Made by a program: the position numbers and the translations under genes. A model generated the notes under the pieces. That model was not told the origin of the DNA. It searched no databases and saw only the letters and a list, made by a program, of their open reading frames with translations. Shown here in pieces: positions 22,490 to 33,629 of a stretch of DNA of 64,000 bases (position 1 is its first letter; each line of letters opens with the position of its first letter). The stretch is from Niebla homalea (taxonomy: Eukaryota; Ascomycota; Lecanoromycetes; Lecanorales; Ramalinaceae): NCBI GenBank assembly GCA_019925105.1, contig JAHGAU010000006.1, positions 1,116,001 through 1,180,000 on the forward strand, read 5' to 3'.

Positions 22490-23126
22490 TGACTCTCAAG
22501 TCATTCAAGTATGGAATGCCACAGCTCGTCCGAGCAACGATGCAACTTTGGCGGTGTTCCAATTTTGTCAATGATTTGATCATGTGCATTCGCCCACACA
22601 TTGCGCCGTGCCTTGGCTGAGTACCATTCCAGTCCTGGCGGGCCCCGTCAAAAATGAAGTGAAGCGTGAATTGCCGGGGCATGATGCTCTAGGGTACGAC
22701 CTGGTTCAACGACGTTGTGAAGTAAGCCGCCTAGGGTGCGCAATAGTATGTCTCTCGCAGGAGTTTTGGTAATCTAGCCGTGTTACGGTTGACAGTGTTC
22801 GAGGGTAGCAAAGATCTGACGATCCAAGTCAAATATTCAGGCTTCTTTGCACAATGCGTCAACCGGTTTATCGGATCCTCAGTCACCGAGAAAGGCTGAG
22901 AAGGATGCTTTCTATCTTCAATGTGTCTTGGTGGTTTAAGTGCTTAATCCAAGGAACTTTGCTCACGGAGTCGGTGCCCCAAATATGACACTTGCCATCA
23001 ACACCACTGTTCTTAAGGATTCCCAATATGAAAGATCCATCGGCATCGTTGGTGCCACAACAGCGACAACGAAGTCCTTCTGAAAGAAGCCAGGGGCAGA
23101 AGCATGTAGGTAGGTTCATATGAAAG
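22490..23126. other. Intergenic between RPL21 and SSS1
   Basis: 637 bp between convergent 3' ends. A minus-strand open frame at 22883-23119 sits just downstream of SSS1 and most likely lies in its 3' UTR. No gene is supported. Confidence 0.6.
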
Positions 23127-23498
23127 CTATGCTACCAGAATATTATTGACTGGTATGTGGACTTTTTAGAATGTTAGCTTTGTCGGCGCGATTGCAGGCG
23201 TGATTGATCCGACCGAGTTTGACGAGATACCCAATAGCTCCCATCACCACGAATCCAACTCCAACTGCTTGCGATATCTTGATAAATTCTCGTTTGTCGG
23301 CTGACATGAGGTGTCGATCAGCAAGGAGGGCGCAAGATGCAGAACGTGCGGAACCTACGCTTTGTACAACTGCACAGCACACGGTCAATCCTGTCATTAC
23401 TCAAGATTGGAAAGAGAAACCAACCGGTTCATGAATTGCGTTCCATCACGAAAGAAGTCTCTGGGGATGTCGAGTAGCTCCGAAAATTGGTCTGACAT
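23127..23498 (-). CDS. SSS1: Protein translocon subunit Sec61 gamma
   Basis: Single-span tail-anchored subunit of the ER Sec61 channel. Four exons in transcript order: 23498-23425, 23369-23359, 23300-23214 and 23161-23127, total 68 aa. The reading is MSDQFSELLDIPRDFF, then MNRCTKPDKREFIKISQAVG, then the membrane span VGFVVMGAIGYLVKL and the end VHIPVNNILVA. Exon 2 is only 11 nt (codons for Cys-Thr-Lys plus two split codons). The last intron has a GTCGGA donor and a GCTAACAT branch site. The family match is unmistakable despite the tiny exons. Confidence 0.93.
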
Positions 23499-23680
23499 TG
23501 TCGGTTAAGGAAGGGGCTTTTAGGATGCTCACGGCTCTACAAAGATCCTCGTTATAAAATGGAGGAGTTGAGTGGACCGCAGGTTGAGGGAATTGAAGAC
23601 TGAAATTGATTTGGATGGGAAAAGGACAGAAACCTACGTGCCTAAAAGTACGCGTTGATGCGGCAAACCAGGCTCAGCAT

Positions 23681-23790
23681 TACCCCTTCATGCTTTTTTC
23701 TTGTCGGGTCCGGATTTTTTGCAATCGATTTTATGAAATTTTTGTTAAAATCACATTTCAGTTACGTATTGAACAACCACGCTTTTAGAT
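23681..23790 (+). repeat. Left terminal inverted repeat
   Basis: Pairs with the segment ending at 24214. The first 32 bases match the other arm exactly; similarity then decays with scattered, mainly transition-type, differences. The inner limit is approximate. Confidence 0.8.
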
Positions 23791-24104
23791 TAAATTAAAG
23801 TAAATAGACTGTATCTTTATATTATAAAGAATCAATGATCTAAGTTTTAGACCGGATTTTATAGATTTAGGTAAATGGCTGGTGGTAAAGTAACTTGAGT
23901 AAATATGTGTTTTTAAACCCCAGAACTCAAATTTCTTGGTGGGGTAACGGGGTAATTACGGGGCCGGATTAACCTAAAATTCAAGTGAAATTCTAAGCAA
24001 AGAAAATCCCCCCTTATAACTTAATTATAATAGCTCTATACTAATTAAAATTAACGTTAAAGCTTCTATAAGCTATAAAGATTATATATAAGTACTTTAA
24101 GTAA

Positions 24105-24214
24105 GTTTAATAGCGTAATTGTTGAGTACGTAGCTAAATAGTGATTTTGAGAAAAAGTTCATGAAATCGATCGCAAAAAATTCGGACCCGACAAGAAAAA
24201 AGCATGAAGGGGTA
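24105..24214 (-). repeat. Right terminal inverted repeat
   Basis: Reverse complement of the left arm. It includes the block from about 24181 (TTCGGACCCGACAAG) to the terminal GGGGTA. The inner limit is approximate. Confidence 0.8.
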
Positions 24215-24928
24215 CCGCTCCTTAATCCGTACCACGCTCGGCTTGAATCAATGAGCGCTATGGATTGCCGTAGAAGAAGGCTGTGATGTGGAACGTCAAA
24301 CTTCAAATCTTTTCTTTCATTTCACAAGTCATTCATAGCATATGCTTTGTTTTCCTTGTGACAAGCCCTAACGAGTCCTTCTTTTTCTTCTCCCTTGGTC
24401 GCTCGAAAGTTGCCAAAGCAGACCTGAATCTTTGTTGAAGTCTCGCTAATCGCCGGAGCGTCGAAGGGAGCTCTCGTTGCCCAATCTGAGGGGGCATACC
24501 CCGAAATTTTGACCTCTCACACTGACAACAGATACAATGAATTGATTTGTTGTCGTGTTGGAAAGAAGCCGCAGTAGAAAAAGCCGGTGTTGAGAAGCAC
24601 GAGTCTGGCACTGTTGATGGCCTGAGCCGCCGTTGTACTGAGAGAGAGGACTCTCCCTACTTTTGATTGCTATTTCAAATCATCATTTGGGTCCTTTTTA
24701 TAATCAATTGGAAACTGTCATTGTACGTATTTCTGCCGAAGGCTCCGAGGAAGATGAAGAACGGCCATCAGTCGTCGCAGCAAAATCTTCCTACATCTTG
24801 TTGAAGCTGATTTGACTGTTGGCAACCTGCAGACATGTATTATACGTCGATTTCTACGAAAGTTGTATCTTAATACAAATCGCAGTCCTTTACACCTGCA
24901 CAGGGTCTCCAGTCTCTCTGCTCTTGCC
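24215..24928. other. Intergenic between the TIR element and the RRM gene
   Basis: 714 bp. The right part should carry the promoter and 5' UTR of the RRM gene. A minus-strand open frame at 24333-24611 has no recognisable domain and is not called. Confidence 0.6.
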
Positions 24929-26259
24929 ATGGCTTCTGAAGAAGACAATTTCGATATTGATATTTATGGGGATGGAGGGGATGAGTATCAAGAAAGCAGT
25001 CCACAAGATGGCAAACCGAGTGTCAATCCTCTCAAGGTGGATGCTACGGGAGGAGACAAAGCGCTTGGTAAGGAGACGGACGGACAGACAGCACAGTCCC
25101 ATGATGAACAGATGCAGTCCCATGATCAACAGTTGCAAGACGAGATCAAGGCGGAGGGGGTTCACCCAGCCGATGAGCCCGCGCAAAAGATCAGCAGCAC
25201 GGATCCGAGTGCAACTGATTCCGTCCAGCTGCCGAAACAGGCACCACAGATCCAAGGCACCAAACGCAAAGAAGGTGAGCAAGACGAGCGGCACATTGAT
25301 CCAGGCGCGACAAATGCCCTGTTCGTGTCCGAACTTCACTGGTGGATCACAGACGATGATATTAGAGGTTGGGCAAATCAGACCCACTGTGAAGATGAAC
25401 TCGAGGATATTACATTCAGTGAACACAAGGTAAATGGCAAAAGCAAGGGGTAGGCGTTCTCCCTCGGATGGGTTTTGTAATGAGGTGCTGACAGGGGCCA
25501 ACAGGCAAGCATATGTGCTTCTCAAATCGATGCAAGCTGCCACAGCCGTCAAACAGAGAATCGAGACATTTGGACAAGGCCAGCAGTACGCCAAGAAATT
25601 CACGGTCGGTTATACGAACCCTTATTCGAACCCTTTCAAGACTCTGCCCAAAGACGGCCCTATGAGAAACAATGCTTCCGCCAACACGAGCCGCGCAAGT
25701 ACCGGCGGTATGCAGCCATACTCAGCAGGCGGCTATCGTGGACGGGGCAATAGCAATAATAGCAGAGGAGGGGGAATGGGCAACAACAACAATAGTAACC
25801 GCGGGGGCTTTCAACCGCAGATGGGTGGGTTTCAAGGAGCCGGGATGGCAGGATGGCCAGCAATGACAGGAATGCAACCATATGGCGGCTTCCAAGGCCG
25901 CGGAGGTATGATGAACGGCATGCGAGGTGGGAACATGGGAATGCGCGGGGCCCGGGGCAGCATGATGGGCATGCCCATGAATATGGGAGCAATGACGATG
26001 CCAATGGCGATGCCACAAATGGGCGCAATGGGCATGACAGGTGCGTAAAGGACCCACTCGGGCCGCTAGTGCTCAAAGGCTGCCCCCTCCGGACGAGGTC
26101 GGCTTGGAGGTCTAATGGTCTCCGTATATAGGTACCAACGGCTTCCAAGGCAATCAGGCAGCATTCAACCCTGCCATGTTCAATCAACAGCAACGCAGCT
26201 CGTCTGGATATGGAGGTGGCGAAAACCCTCATCCTGCCAAGAGGACTCGGCAGGACTGA
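24929..26259 (+). CDS. RRM protein of the CPSF6/CFIm68 type
   Basis: Exons 24929-25449, 25505-26040 and 26132-26259, 394 aa. An acidic N-terminus (EEDNFDIDIYGDGGDEY) precedes one RRM at about residues 128-205, with NALFVSELHWWITDDDIRGW and SKGQAYVLLKS. The WW(I/T)TDDD signature is typical of the 68-kDa subunit of mammalian cleavage factor I. The second half is Gly/Met/Asn-rich with RGRG-type repeats, and the C-terminus is HPAKRTRQD. Inferred role: nuclear mRNA 3'-end processing. Fungi lack a clear full cleavage factor I complex, so the precise role is open. The start ATG fits a protein that begins directly with the acidic tract. Confidence 0.85.
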
Positions 26260-26735
26260 CATCTATCGGGCTGGTAACTTCTCTGGTGCTGCTCATCTCG
26301 AGTAGGCCCGATATTGACGCTCGTGGTTCATTTCTATCCAGACTTTCAAAGGAATTTCCGTCTGCTAGTGGGCCTTCATTGGGGATGAGGTGACATGACA
26401 GTCAGTGGGTGTGTCAGCTAGCGTAATATCTATTGAATCACCACAAGCAATGGGCAACGAAGACTTCATCGCAGCTTCTACTGACTTGCTCTCCAAGATT
26501 TGCGGCTGCCTTGCGCGTATCAAAATTGAGCCGTAGACGTCATCCTGACCTACGCATTCACAGGCTCAATCCTTGCCACATCCCAAGCGCCCCTTCATAA
26601 AAAGGGCTGAACAATAAAAAATGGCAACACAATGATGAGGCTTCTGATGCACTCGAGGTTCTTTTGTCATGCAACAGCCTCGAAGTCCGCAATAGATTCT
26701 TCCACTGCCACCGTCAATACTGACTTCATTTGTTC
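26260..26735. other. Intergenic, carrier gene promoter
   Basis: 476 bp between two plus-strand genes. No coding or RNA feature seen. Confidence 0.55.
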
Positions 26736-28012
26736 ATGACCTTACCACACGCTCCTGCAAATATCGGCAAACCCCCAAGTCCGTCAAACCTCTCCAACGT
26801 CAACGATCCAGTATTTCCGCACTCGCCCCAGAGCGAGAATGCCCTCACGGAGAGTCCATCACGGGATCGTCTGGCTCATGAAGCTTCAACAGCTGTGGCG
26901 AAGCCATGGGCTCATTTCGTTGCCGGCGGGTATGTCGCTGCATCCTCGAGCATGGTCTGCAAATGGGGGAATTCTAACGAGTCCTAGAATTGGTGGCATG
27001 ACCGCAGCTACTCTGACATCGCCACTGGACGTTCTGAAAACACGTCTACAATCCGACTTTTATCAATCTCAAATCCTTGTTTTGCGTCAAGAACGAGGTG
27101 TTCCTCCGCCCTCCAACCTTTCCCTACCGCGCAGTGCTCTCTTACACTTTCGGGAGACCTTCCAGATACTCTTCTCTATCCATCGCGTCGAAGGATGGAG
27201 AGCTTTGTTCAAAGGACTGGGCCCCAATCTGATAGGCGTCGTTCCGGCACGAGCCATCAATTTTTACACCTACGGTAACGGCAAGCGTATAATCAGTGAG
27301 CGATTCAATCATGGCCAGGACTCTGCTTGGGTCCACGTCTGCGCTGCAGCTACTGCTGGTATTGCAACTGGGACTGCGACTAATCCAATCTGGCTTGTCA
27401 AGACCAGACTGCAACTGGACAAGAATAAAGCAGAAAAGAAGGGTTCATTGTCGAGCCGCAGATACAAAAATTCTCTCGACTGCATAAATCAAACCCTTCG
27501 GGCGGAAGGAATCAGGGGACTATACCGGGGCTTGAGCGCCAGCTATCTTGGTGTTACCGAAAGCACTCTTCAGTGGGTCTTATATGAGCAAATGAAGTCG
27601 TATCTGAGCACCCGGCAGGAGAGATTGAAGGCTTCTCAACGAGCCCCGACAGTATGGGACACAACGGTCGACTGGACCGGAAAAGTCACGGCTGCAGGAA
27701 CAGCCAAATTTTTCGCTGCTCTCATCACTTATCCACATGAGGTCATACGAACGAGACTCCGGCAAGCTCCACAAACGAGTGGTCAGATGAAGTATAAGGG
27801 TATTGTACAATGCTTTAGAACGGTTCTCAGGGAGGAAGGTGTCTCATCACTCTATGGGGGTTTGACGCCACACCTGCTTCGGGTTGTACCTAGTGCAGCC
27901 ATCATGTTTGGAATGTGAGTGGCCTGATCTGTCTTCTCGCTGTATAAAGGTCAACGGCTGATTGTCGCCCAGGTACGAATTGATCCTCGGGATTCTGGGG
28001 ACGACAGCATGA
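26736..28012 (+). CDS. RIM2: Mitochondrial pyrimidine nucleotide carrier, RIM2 type
   Basis: Inner-membrane SLC25 carrier, 386 aa. Exons 26736-26929, 26988-27914 and 27973-28012. Three repeats carry the signatures PLDVLKTRL, PIWLVKTRL and PHEVIRTRL. The Trp in the second signature marks the pyrimidine nucleotide/NAD/folate subgroup. The first loop is long, as in Rim2 (SLC25A33/36), which exchanges pyrimidine nucleotides and supports mitochondrial DNA synthesis. The last exon adds YELILGILGTTA. The NAD carrier is the main alternative; repeat-1 spacing favours Rim2. Confidence 0.85.
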
Positions 28013-28483
28013 GATGATCAAACCACTGACCTTCCGGCTTTTGCGATGCTCGCCACTCCTTCTCACTTGAGTTCAGAATATACATTGTACATACATTAGT
28101 CACTGCCTGAGATACCCTGTACGATACCATATAGAAAAAGTATGCTACACCATTTCATACGATTCGGACATGTCGTGCAGTCGATCCTCACACGGCACAA
28201 TTGTGGACCGATAGCATCTGTCCTTGGTCTCCAGTATCTCCGGGATTTGCAACTTGTGTCAAGGTTCTGTACCGTACGCATCGGTAGTCCATAGCCTCAC
28301 TCCCGCCACCTGGTGCCACTTCACGCCAATCGACGATCCGGACTTAAGTTGGATTAATCCGTAAGTGCGCTGATGCAAATGACCGAGCTGGGGCGAGTGG
28401 GTGGGTAATCGATAAGCTTAGATTCCAATATCTACTCATACTTATTCAATCCTCATTTTGGACTCTATTCCGGGCACCAAATC
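28013..28483. other. Intergenic, WD40 gene promoter
   Basis: 471 bp between two plus-strand genes; no feature recognised beyond presumed UTR and promoter. Confidence 0.55.
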
Positions 28484-30955
28484 ATGAGCGCGCAGTCCAA
28501 TCCTGATCATTGTCGCAATGAGTCACCGGATCCAGCAAGCCATATTTTGAATGTCTACGACGATCAAAACGAGGAAACCGAATGGTTCGATGGAGGAGAA
28601 GATGACGACATGGATTTCGAACCAACAACAGATGCAAGCGAAGATAACGAATTCTTCGAACCCAGCGAGGACGCTGCCATTGTTTTTCACGGTGAATCCT
28701 TGCTTGCCCCAACAGGCTACAGCATCGCTTGAAACAAGCATCGCAAGCCAGAAAGGCTCTGGAGGGCTGACTGTTTGCACATTGCCTTGTAGACGCCGAG
28801 GACGGTCTAAGTGGTGTTGAAATTGAAGTCGAAGTTGACGATGATGGTGACGGAGAAGGGAACACCGTTACTGCAGAATCTGAGGATGGCTCTGCAACTC
28901 AAAGGGCAACACACACCGCGACCGATGGAGGCAGGAGAAGCCGAATACAGGGTACGTCATGGAGTTCCCGTTCAATATAGGACGACACTGATCAGAATGA
29001 CCTGCAAGTTCCATCACAGATAGTGCAAATGCTTGGTCAACGGAATTTGCGCCAACTGCTGACAAGATACCGGCCTGGGAACCATGGCAATAACCTCATT
29101 TCAGACGATGAAGACGACGAGGACGATGAAGATGGAGGGACCGATATTGGGCAAGGCTCTCGAAGGCGGACTAGAAAGCAAAGACCCAAGAACAATCAGC
29201 TGCCAGCTGTTCCTAGCAAGGAAGGGAGGCGATTAATGAACGGTGGCGTCTTTGGCGCAAGTCAAAGCTACAGAGACAACTTGAGGCAGAGACAGCCGAG
29301 GCTTGCGAACAGACTTATGCATCGAGAGACTGGTGCTGACGATTTATCTTTCCTCAAATACCCAGGCACTGTTGCGCAGGTGCGTTACATGCCCTGTGTG
29401 GTCCTCGCACCGATGTTCAACGGTTGCTGACGATGACCAGGACCTACTGCCTTCGTCGAAAGCTGACAAGATCATACACTATGGATCAAGATGCTACTCT
29501 GGCCAATTCTCCGATGATGGTAATTTCTTCTTCTCGTGCGCCCAGGATTTCAAAGTTCGCATGTATGACACTTCGAATCCGTACGCTTGGCAATACTACA
29601 AAACAGTCATCTATCCATATGGTCAGTGGACAATCACCGATGCTACTTTGAGTCCCGACAATAGATATCTTGCGTACAGTTCCATTAGGAGCACCGTTTG
29701 CCTCTCGCCTACAGATCCAGGGTCTCAAAGCGAGCCATGGCTCCTTGATTTCTCAGACGTAGGAGGCTCTCAAGGCCGGAGTTGGCGTCACGGATGGCAT
29801 GGATTTAGCCATTTTGGTGTGAGTCTTCCATTGGTGCTCATAATGAGCTATTCTAAAAGTCATGTAGATCTGGTCAATACGCTTTTCTGGAGATGGCAGG
29901 GAGATAGTAGCGGGAACATCGGGACCATCTGTTTGCGTCTATGACATAGAGAGGCGACAATCAATCATCAACATCGAGGATGGACACAGCGAAGACGTAA
30001 ACGCTGTGTGTTTTGGAGACACCTCATCTCCGCACATACTTTATTCTGGCTCAGACGACACCCTCATCAAGGTTTGGGATCGAAGAAGCTTAGGCGATGG
30101 ACGAGCGGCCGGTGTTTTCATGGGCCACACCGAAGGTTTAACTTATGTTGACAGCAAGGGTGATGGTCGATACGTGCTGAGCAATGGCAAGGATCAGTCA
30201 ATGAAGCTATGGGATCTGAGGAAGATGATGTCCACAGATAAAGCCTCCAAATTGAAACCGCAGAATTGGACCACGGGCTTTGACTACCGCTTCATGCCTT
30301 ATTCTGACGAGGAGTATACCCCTCATCCCCACGACTGCTCTCTGGTCACCTACCGGGGCCACAGCGTTCTGAAGACACTGATCAGATGCCATTTCTCGCC
30401 ACCAGGCAGCACAAATTCAAGATATGTGTACTCGGGTAGCGAAGATGGCAGCGTCTATATCTATAACATTGACGCAACACTTGCTGGCAAAGTCGACGTG
30501 CGGAAAGCTACCGAAGACTCCAGACCAAGAGATCCCGACATGACCAATACCTATGTCATCGACGACCGTAGAGACCGGAATGCATGGAAGACTTGTGTCA
30601 GGGATGCCAGCTGGCATCCAAACGCTCCTATGATCGCAGGTAGGTGGCGCCATCTCACTCTGCTAGCGGCGAAGGGAGCAAACTCGCTGACTCACTTCTA
30701 GCTACTTCTTGGAACGGCTGGGGCATGTCAACGGGCACGTGTACAACTCACAGCTGGAATGATGGTGCCGAGGAGGATGAAGGCAATCCAAGGATGGGTC
30801 AAAGTGTGGATCAGCGCTTAGTCCCGGACAAGCCTGAAGAGTCCAATGTTCGTCCTAGGCAACGTGGAACGATAAATCAGTGGAGTCACAGGTTACGAAG
30901 TCAAAGAGTCACGGCTGCAGATAGCCGTGGTGACAATGATGGCAATGTATGGTAG
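28484..30955 (+). CDS. WD40 repeat protein, DCAF11/LEC14B family
   Basis: Six exons: 28484-28691, 28793-28951, 29009-29379, 29441-29818, 29868-30639 and 30702-30955, 713 aa. An acidic N-terminal third (poly Asp/Glu) is followed by QIVQMLGQRNLRQLL, a motif typical of this family, then WD repeats. Readable blades include YSGQFSDDGNFFFSCAQDF, HSEDVNAVCF with KVWDRRS, GHTEGLTYVD with MKLWDLRK, and YSGSEDGSVYIYNI. WDRR and WDLR are candidate DDB1-binding WDxR motifs. Known for DCAF11: substrate receptor of CUL4-DDB1 ubiquitin ligases. The role here is inferred from that. Confidence 0.88.
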
Positions 30956-31277
30956 AATCAATACATTTCATATGACAGGACAGCCTCATAAGGCCAAGGC
31001 CAAGGCAGTGATCTGGAAAAATGCGAATGTGTATCTATCTTTGACTACTCGTAGATGGCTCAAATAGGGGCTGACACGTGACGAGAGCGGAGTCTGCCCC
31101 GCGATCGCAACGTATTTGCCCGCAGTGCGTTCCAATCACGTCAAATGGACGGTCAAATACGACTCTCATATGTAAAGCTCACTCTTCCTGGATCCTCACC
31201 TCCACGATTGACACTGATATCTTGTGTCAGAGCACCAGTCTCTTCCTGTGGGCGATCTGCGCTCCTCCTCCGACGCC
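30956..31277. other. Intergenic, SNX3 promoter
   Basis: 322 bp. An AG-ended pyrimidine stretch near 31229 could be the 3' end of a 5'-UTR intron of SNX3. Confidence 0.5.
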
Positions 31278-31861
31278 ATGCAGGCGATGCCAGACGCTCG
31301 CCAACAGAGCTTCGAAGAGATTTATGGTCCTCCGGAGAATTTCTTAGAGATAGAGGTAGGTGCCAACCAGGCGACCGACCTCAGACCCCTTATCCATATC
31401 GGAGGCTCCATTCCACATCGCTAATCACGGCCTCGCAAAACGCAGGTCAAGAATCCACAGACCCACGGTACCTCACGCAGCATGTACACCGACTACGAGA
31501 TCATCTGCCGCACCAACATCCCCGCCTTCAAGCTCAAGCACTCAACGGTGCGCCGACGTTACTCCGACTTCGAATATTTCCGCGACATACTGGAGCGGGA
31601 ATCGGCACGGGTCACGATCCCGCCGTTGCCGGGGAAGGTCTTCACGAATCGGTTCAGCGATGATGTGATTGAGCATCGGCGGGAAGGGCTGCAGCGGTTT
31701 CTGCAGATAGTGGTAGGGCATCCGCTGCTTCAAACGGGGAGCAAAGTGCTTGCGAGTTTTGTGCAGGGTGAGCGCCTGTCGTCACAGGATGTTTCCGGTA
31801 AAGATGGCGACAACTGACTCGGACTCACACAGATCCTAATTGGGACCGCAACTCATGGTGA
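31278..31861 (+). CDS. SNX3: Sorting nexin-3 (PX domain, Grd19)
   Basis: Retromer-associated sorting nexin that binds PtdIns3P on endosomes and recycles cargo to the Golgi. Exons 31278-31355, 31446-31767 and 31833-31861 give 142 aa. The start [20 protein letters not shown] is the usual fungal Snx3 start. The PX domain includes [12 protein letters not shown] (Arg and Tyr of the lipid pocket), IPPLPGK and [12 protein letters not shown]. The final short exon encodes DPNWDRNSW, the conserved C-terminus, which confirms the last intron. Confidence 0.95.
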
Positions 31862-32254
31862 AGTGTACGACTAGAGTAAATGACGACCAGAAATGATGGG
31901 ACAAGGATTGCGGCGGCATGGTATAAGGCTCTAAATCTCAGCGATTCCAGCGACAGGCGTCTCAAGGCGCACGTCTTTGCTTCTCATAGCCTCAGGATAG
32001 CGCAAAGTCAGCGTTTCTACACATACTGACTCATTCTGCCATTACTGCATAACCGTCGAGCCTATGATCTTGGATCTGCTGCTAAAGAGTGCTTGACCAC
32101 AAAACAGTATAATGATCACGTGAGTTTGCCAAGATTTCGCTCGCTTACTAGCGCGGTCGCGGCTCACAGCCCGATGTGCTACCACCATTAACTATTCCTA
32201 CGAGTCGTCTTGATCCTTACTTTACCCCGTCATCATTGCAGCAAGCTTGTAAAG
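31862..32254. other. Intergenic, RPS4 promoter
   Basis: 393 bp upstream of a ribosomal protein gene. Contains TTTACCCC near 32221, resembling telobox-type sequence. No coding feature. Confidence 0.5.
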
Positions 32255-33360
32255 ATGGGACGTGGACCGTAAGTCACTTTTAATGGCTCTGTCTGGCATC
32301 TTGTGTCACATCCCTATCTGTGTGCCTTCGCAAAGCGGCTTATGCGGACCGCCCAAGGATCACTTACTGACGTGGTTGTGCTCAACATAGGAAGAAACAT
32401 CAAAAGCGTCTTAGCGCACCCTCGCACTGGCTTCTTGACAAGCTGTCTGGTGCTTACGCACCCCGCCCGTCGCCTGGACCTCATAAGCTACGCGATTGTA
32501 TGCCGTTGATTGTCTTCATCAGGAATCGGTATATTCCACCCTCCCAGTGTACTGGCTGTGTAGCGGTCCTTGAGCTGACAACTTGAAGTCTGAAGTATGC
32601 CCTCAACGCTCGAGAGACGAAGGCCATCGTCATGCAACGCCTCATTAAAGTTGATGGCAAAGTGCGCACCGACTCCACCTACCCTGCTGGCTTCATGGAC
32701 GTGATCTCCATTGAGAAAACTGGCGAGAACTTTCGCCTCGTCTATGATACCAAGGGCCGTTTCACAGTACACCGCATCACTGGGGAAGAAGCAGAGTACA
32801 AGCTCGGCAAAGTCAAGCGGATGCAATTGGGAAAAGGCGGGATCCCATTCTTGGTTACGCATGATGCGCGAACGTAAGTTTGCTGCCATCTTTCAGCCGT
32901 TGGATCAAGTTGTGGTAGATCTCAGAGAGCTCACATGAGGTCGTTTGCAGAATAAGATATCCAGACCCGCTCATCAAGGTCAATGACACTGTCAAGATCG
33001 ATCTCGCAACTGGCAAAATCACAGACTACATCAAATTCGACACTGGTGTCATTGCCATGGTCACAGGTGGTCGTAACATGGGCCGTATTGGTGTGATCAC
33101 ACATCGGGAACGACATGACGGTGGCTTCAATATAGTCCACATCAAAGACGCCATCGATAACTCCTTTGCGACCCGGGAAACTAACGTTTTCGTCATCGGA
33201 AGTGAGAAGCCATGGATAAGCTTGCCCAAGGGCAAAGGTGTCAAGGTAAGCTTGCAGCTAACCTAGCTCTCATTCGGATTGTCATGATCGCTGACTATCA
33301 TAGCTCACCATTGCCGAAGAGAGAGATCGTCGTCGTGCTCATACTATAGCTGGCCACTGA
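32255..33360 (+). CDS. RPS4: 40S ribosomal protein S4 (eS4)
   Basis: Five exons: 32255-32268 (14 nt), 32391-32528, 32589-32873, 32951-33245 and 33304-33360, total 262 aa, the family length. Reads [20 protein letters not shown], then [55 protein letters not shown] and the basic end. The S4, eS4 central and KOW segments are all present. The first exon is only four and two-thirds codons. Confidence 0.97.
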
Positions 33361-33629
33361 AGAGGTATCGGGTCATAGATAGCGTTCAGTGATGGACCTG
33401 CCAGTTGACGTTGGCCGAATGAGGAAATACCAAGGGATTTTTAGAGGAGGCGCTACCCATTGGGCGCTCCGAGTCTCACAGCCTCGAGGTCGCATTTTCA
33501 TAAATCAAAAGGTCGATATATTCGTCAAGAGAATGAGCGCCTCGCTAATGGTCATGACTACCATTGTTTTGAGCTCGAAAGCGCCGCTCGCAGATGAAAT
33601 GCCGACACACGTCTTGAAGCCTAGACTTG

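Larger units (their letters stand above)
23681..24214. mobile_element. MITE-like terminal-inverted-repeat element, Tc1/mariner-type ends
   Basis: Two near-identical inverted repeats of about 100 bp bound a 534-bp AT-rich segment. The left end starts TACCCCTTCATGC at 23681 and the right end finishes with its reverse complement GCATGAAGGGGTA at 24214. Both ends abut TA, the target duplication expected of Tc1/mariner/pogo (Fot1) elements. The interior is strongly AT-rich and has no open frame, so the element is non-autonomous. Many of the differences between the two arms are C/T or G/A transitions, as repeat-induced point mutation would leave. Its base composition differs sharply from the neighbouring genes. 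Confidence 0.85.

Noticed and set aside
22883..23119. Minus-strand open frame after SSS1
   Set aside because: No domain, lies directly in the expected SSS1 3' UTR, no plausible splicing to SSS1.
24333..24611. Minus-strand open frame of 92 codons beside the TIR element
   Set aside because: No similarity recognised and no gene-like context.
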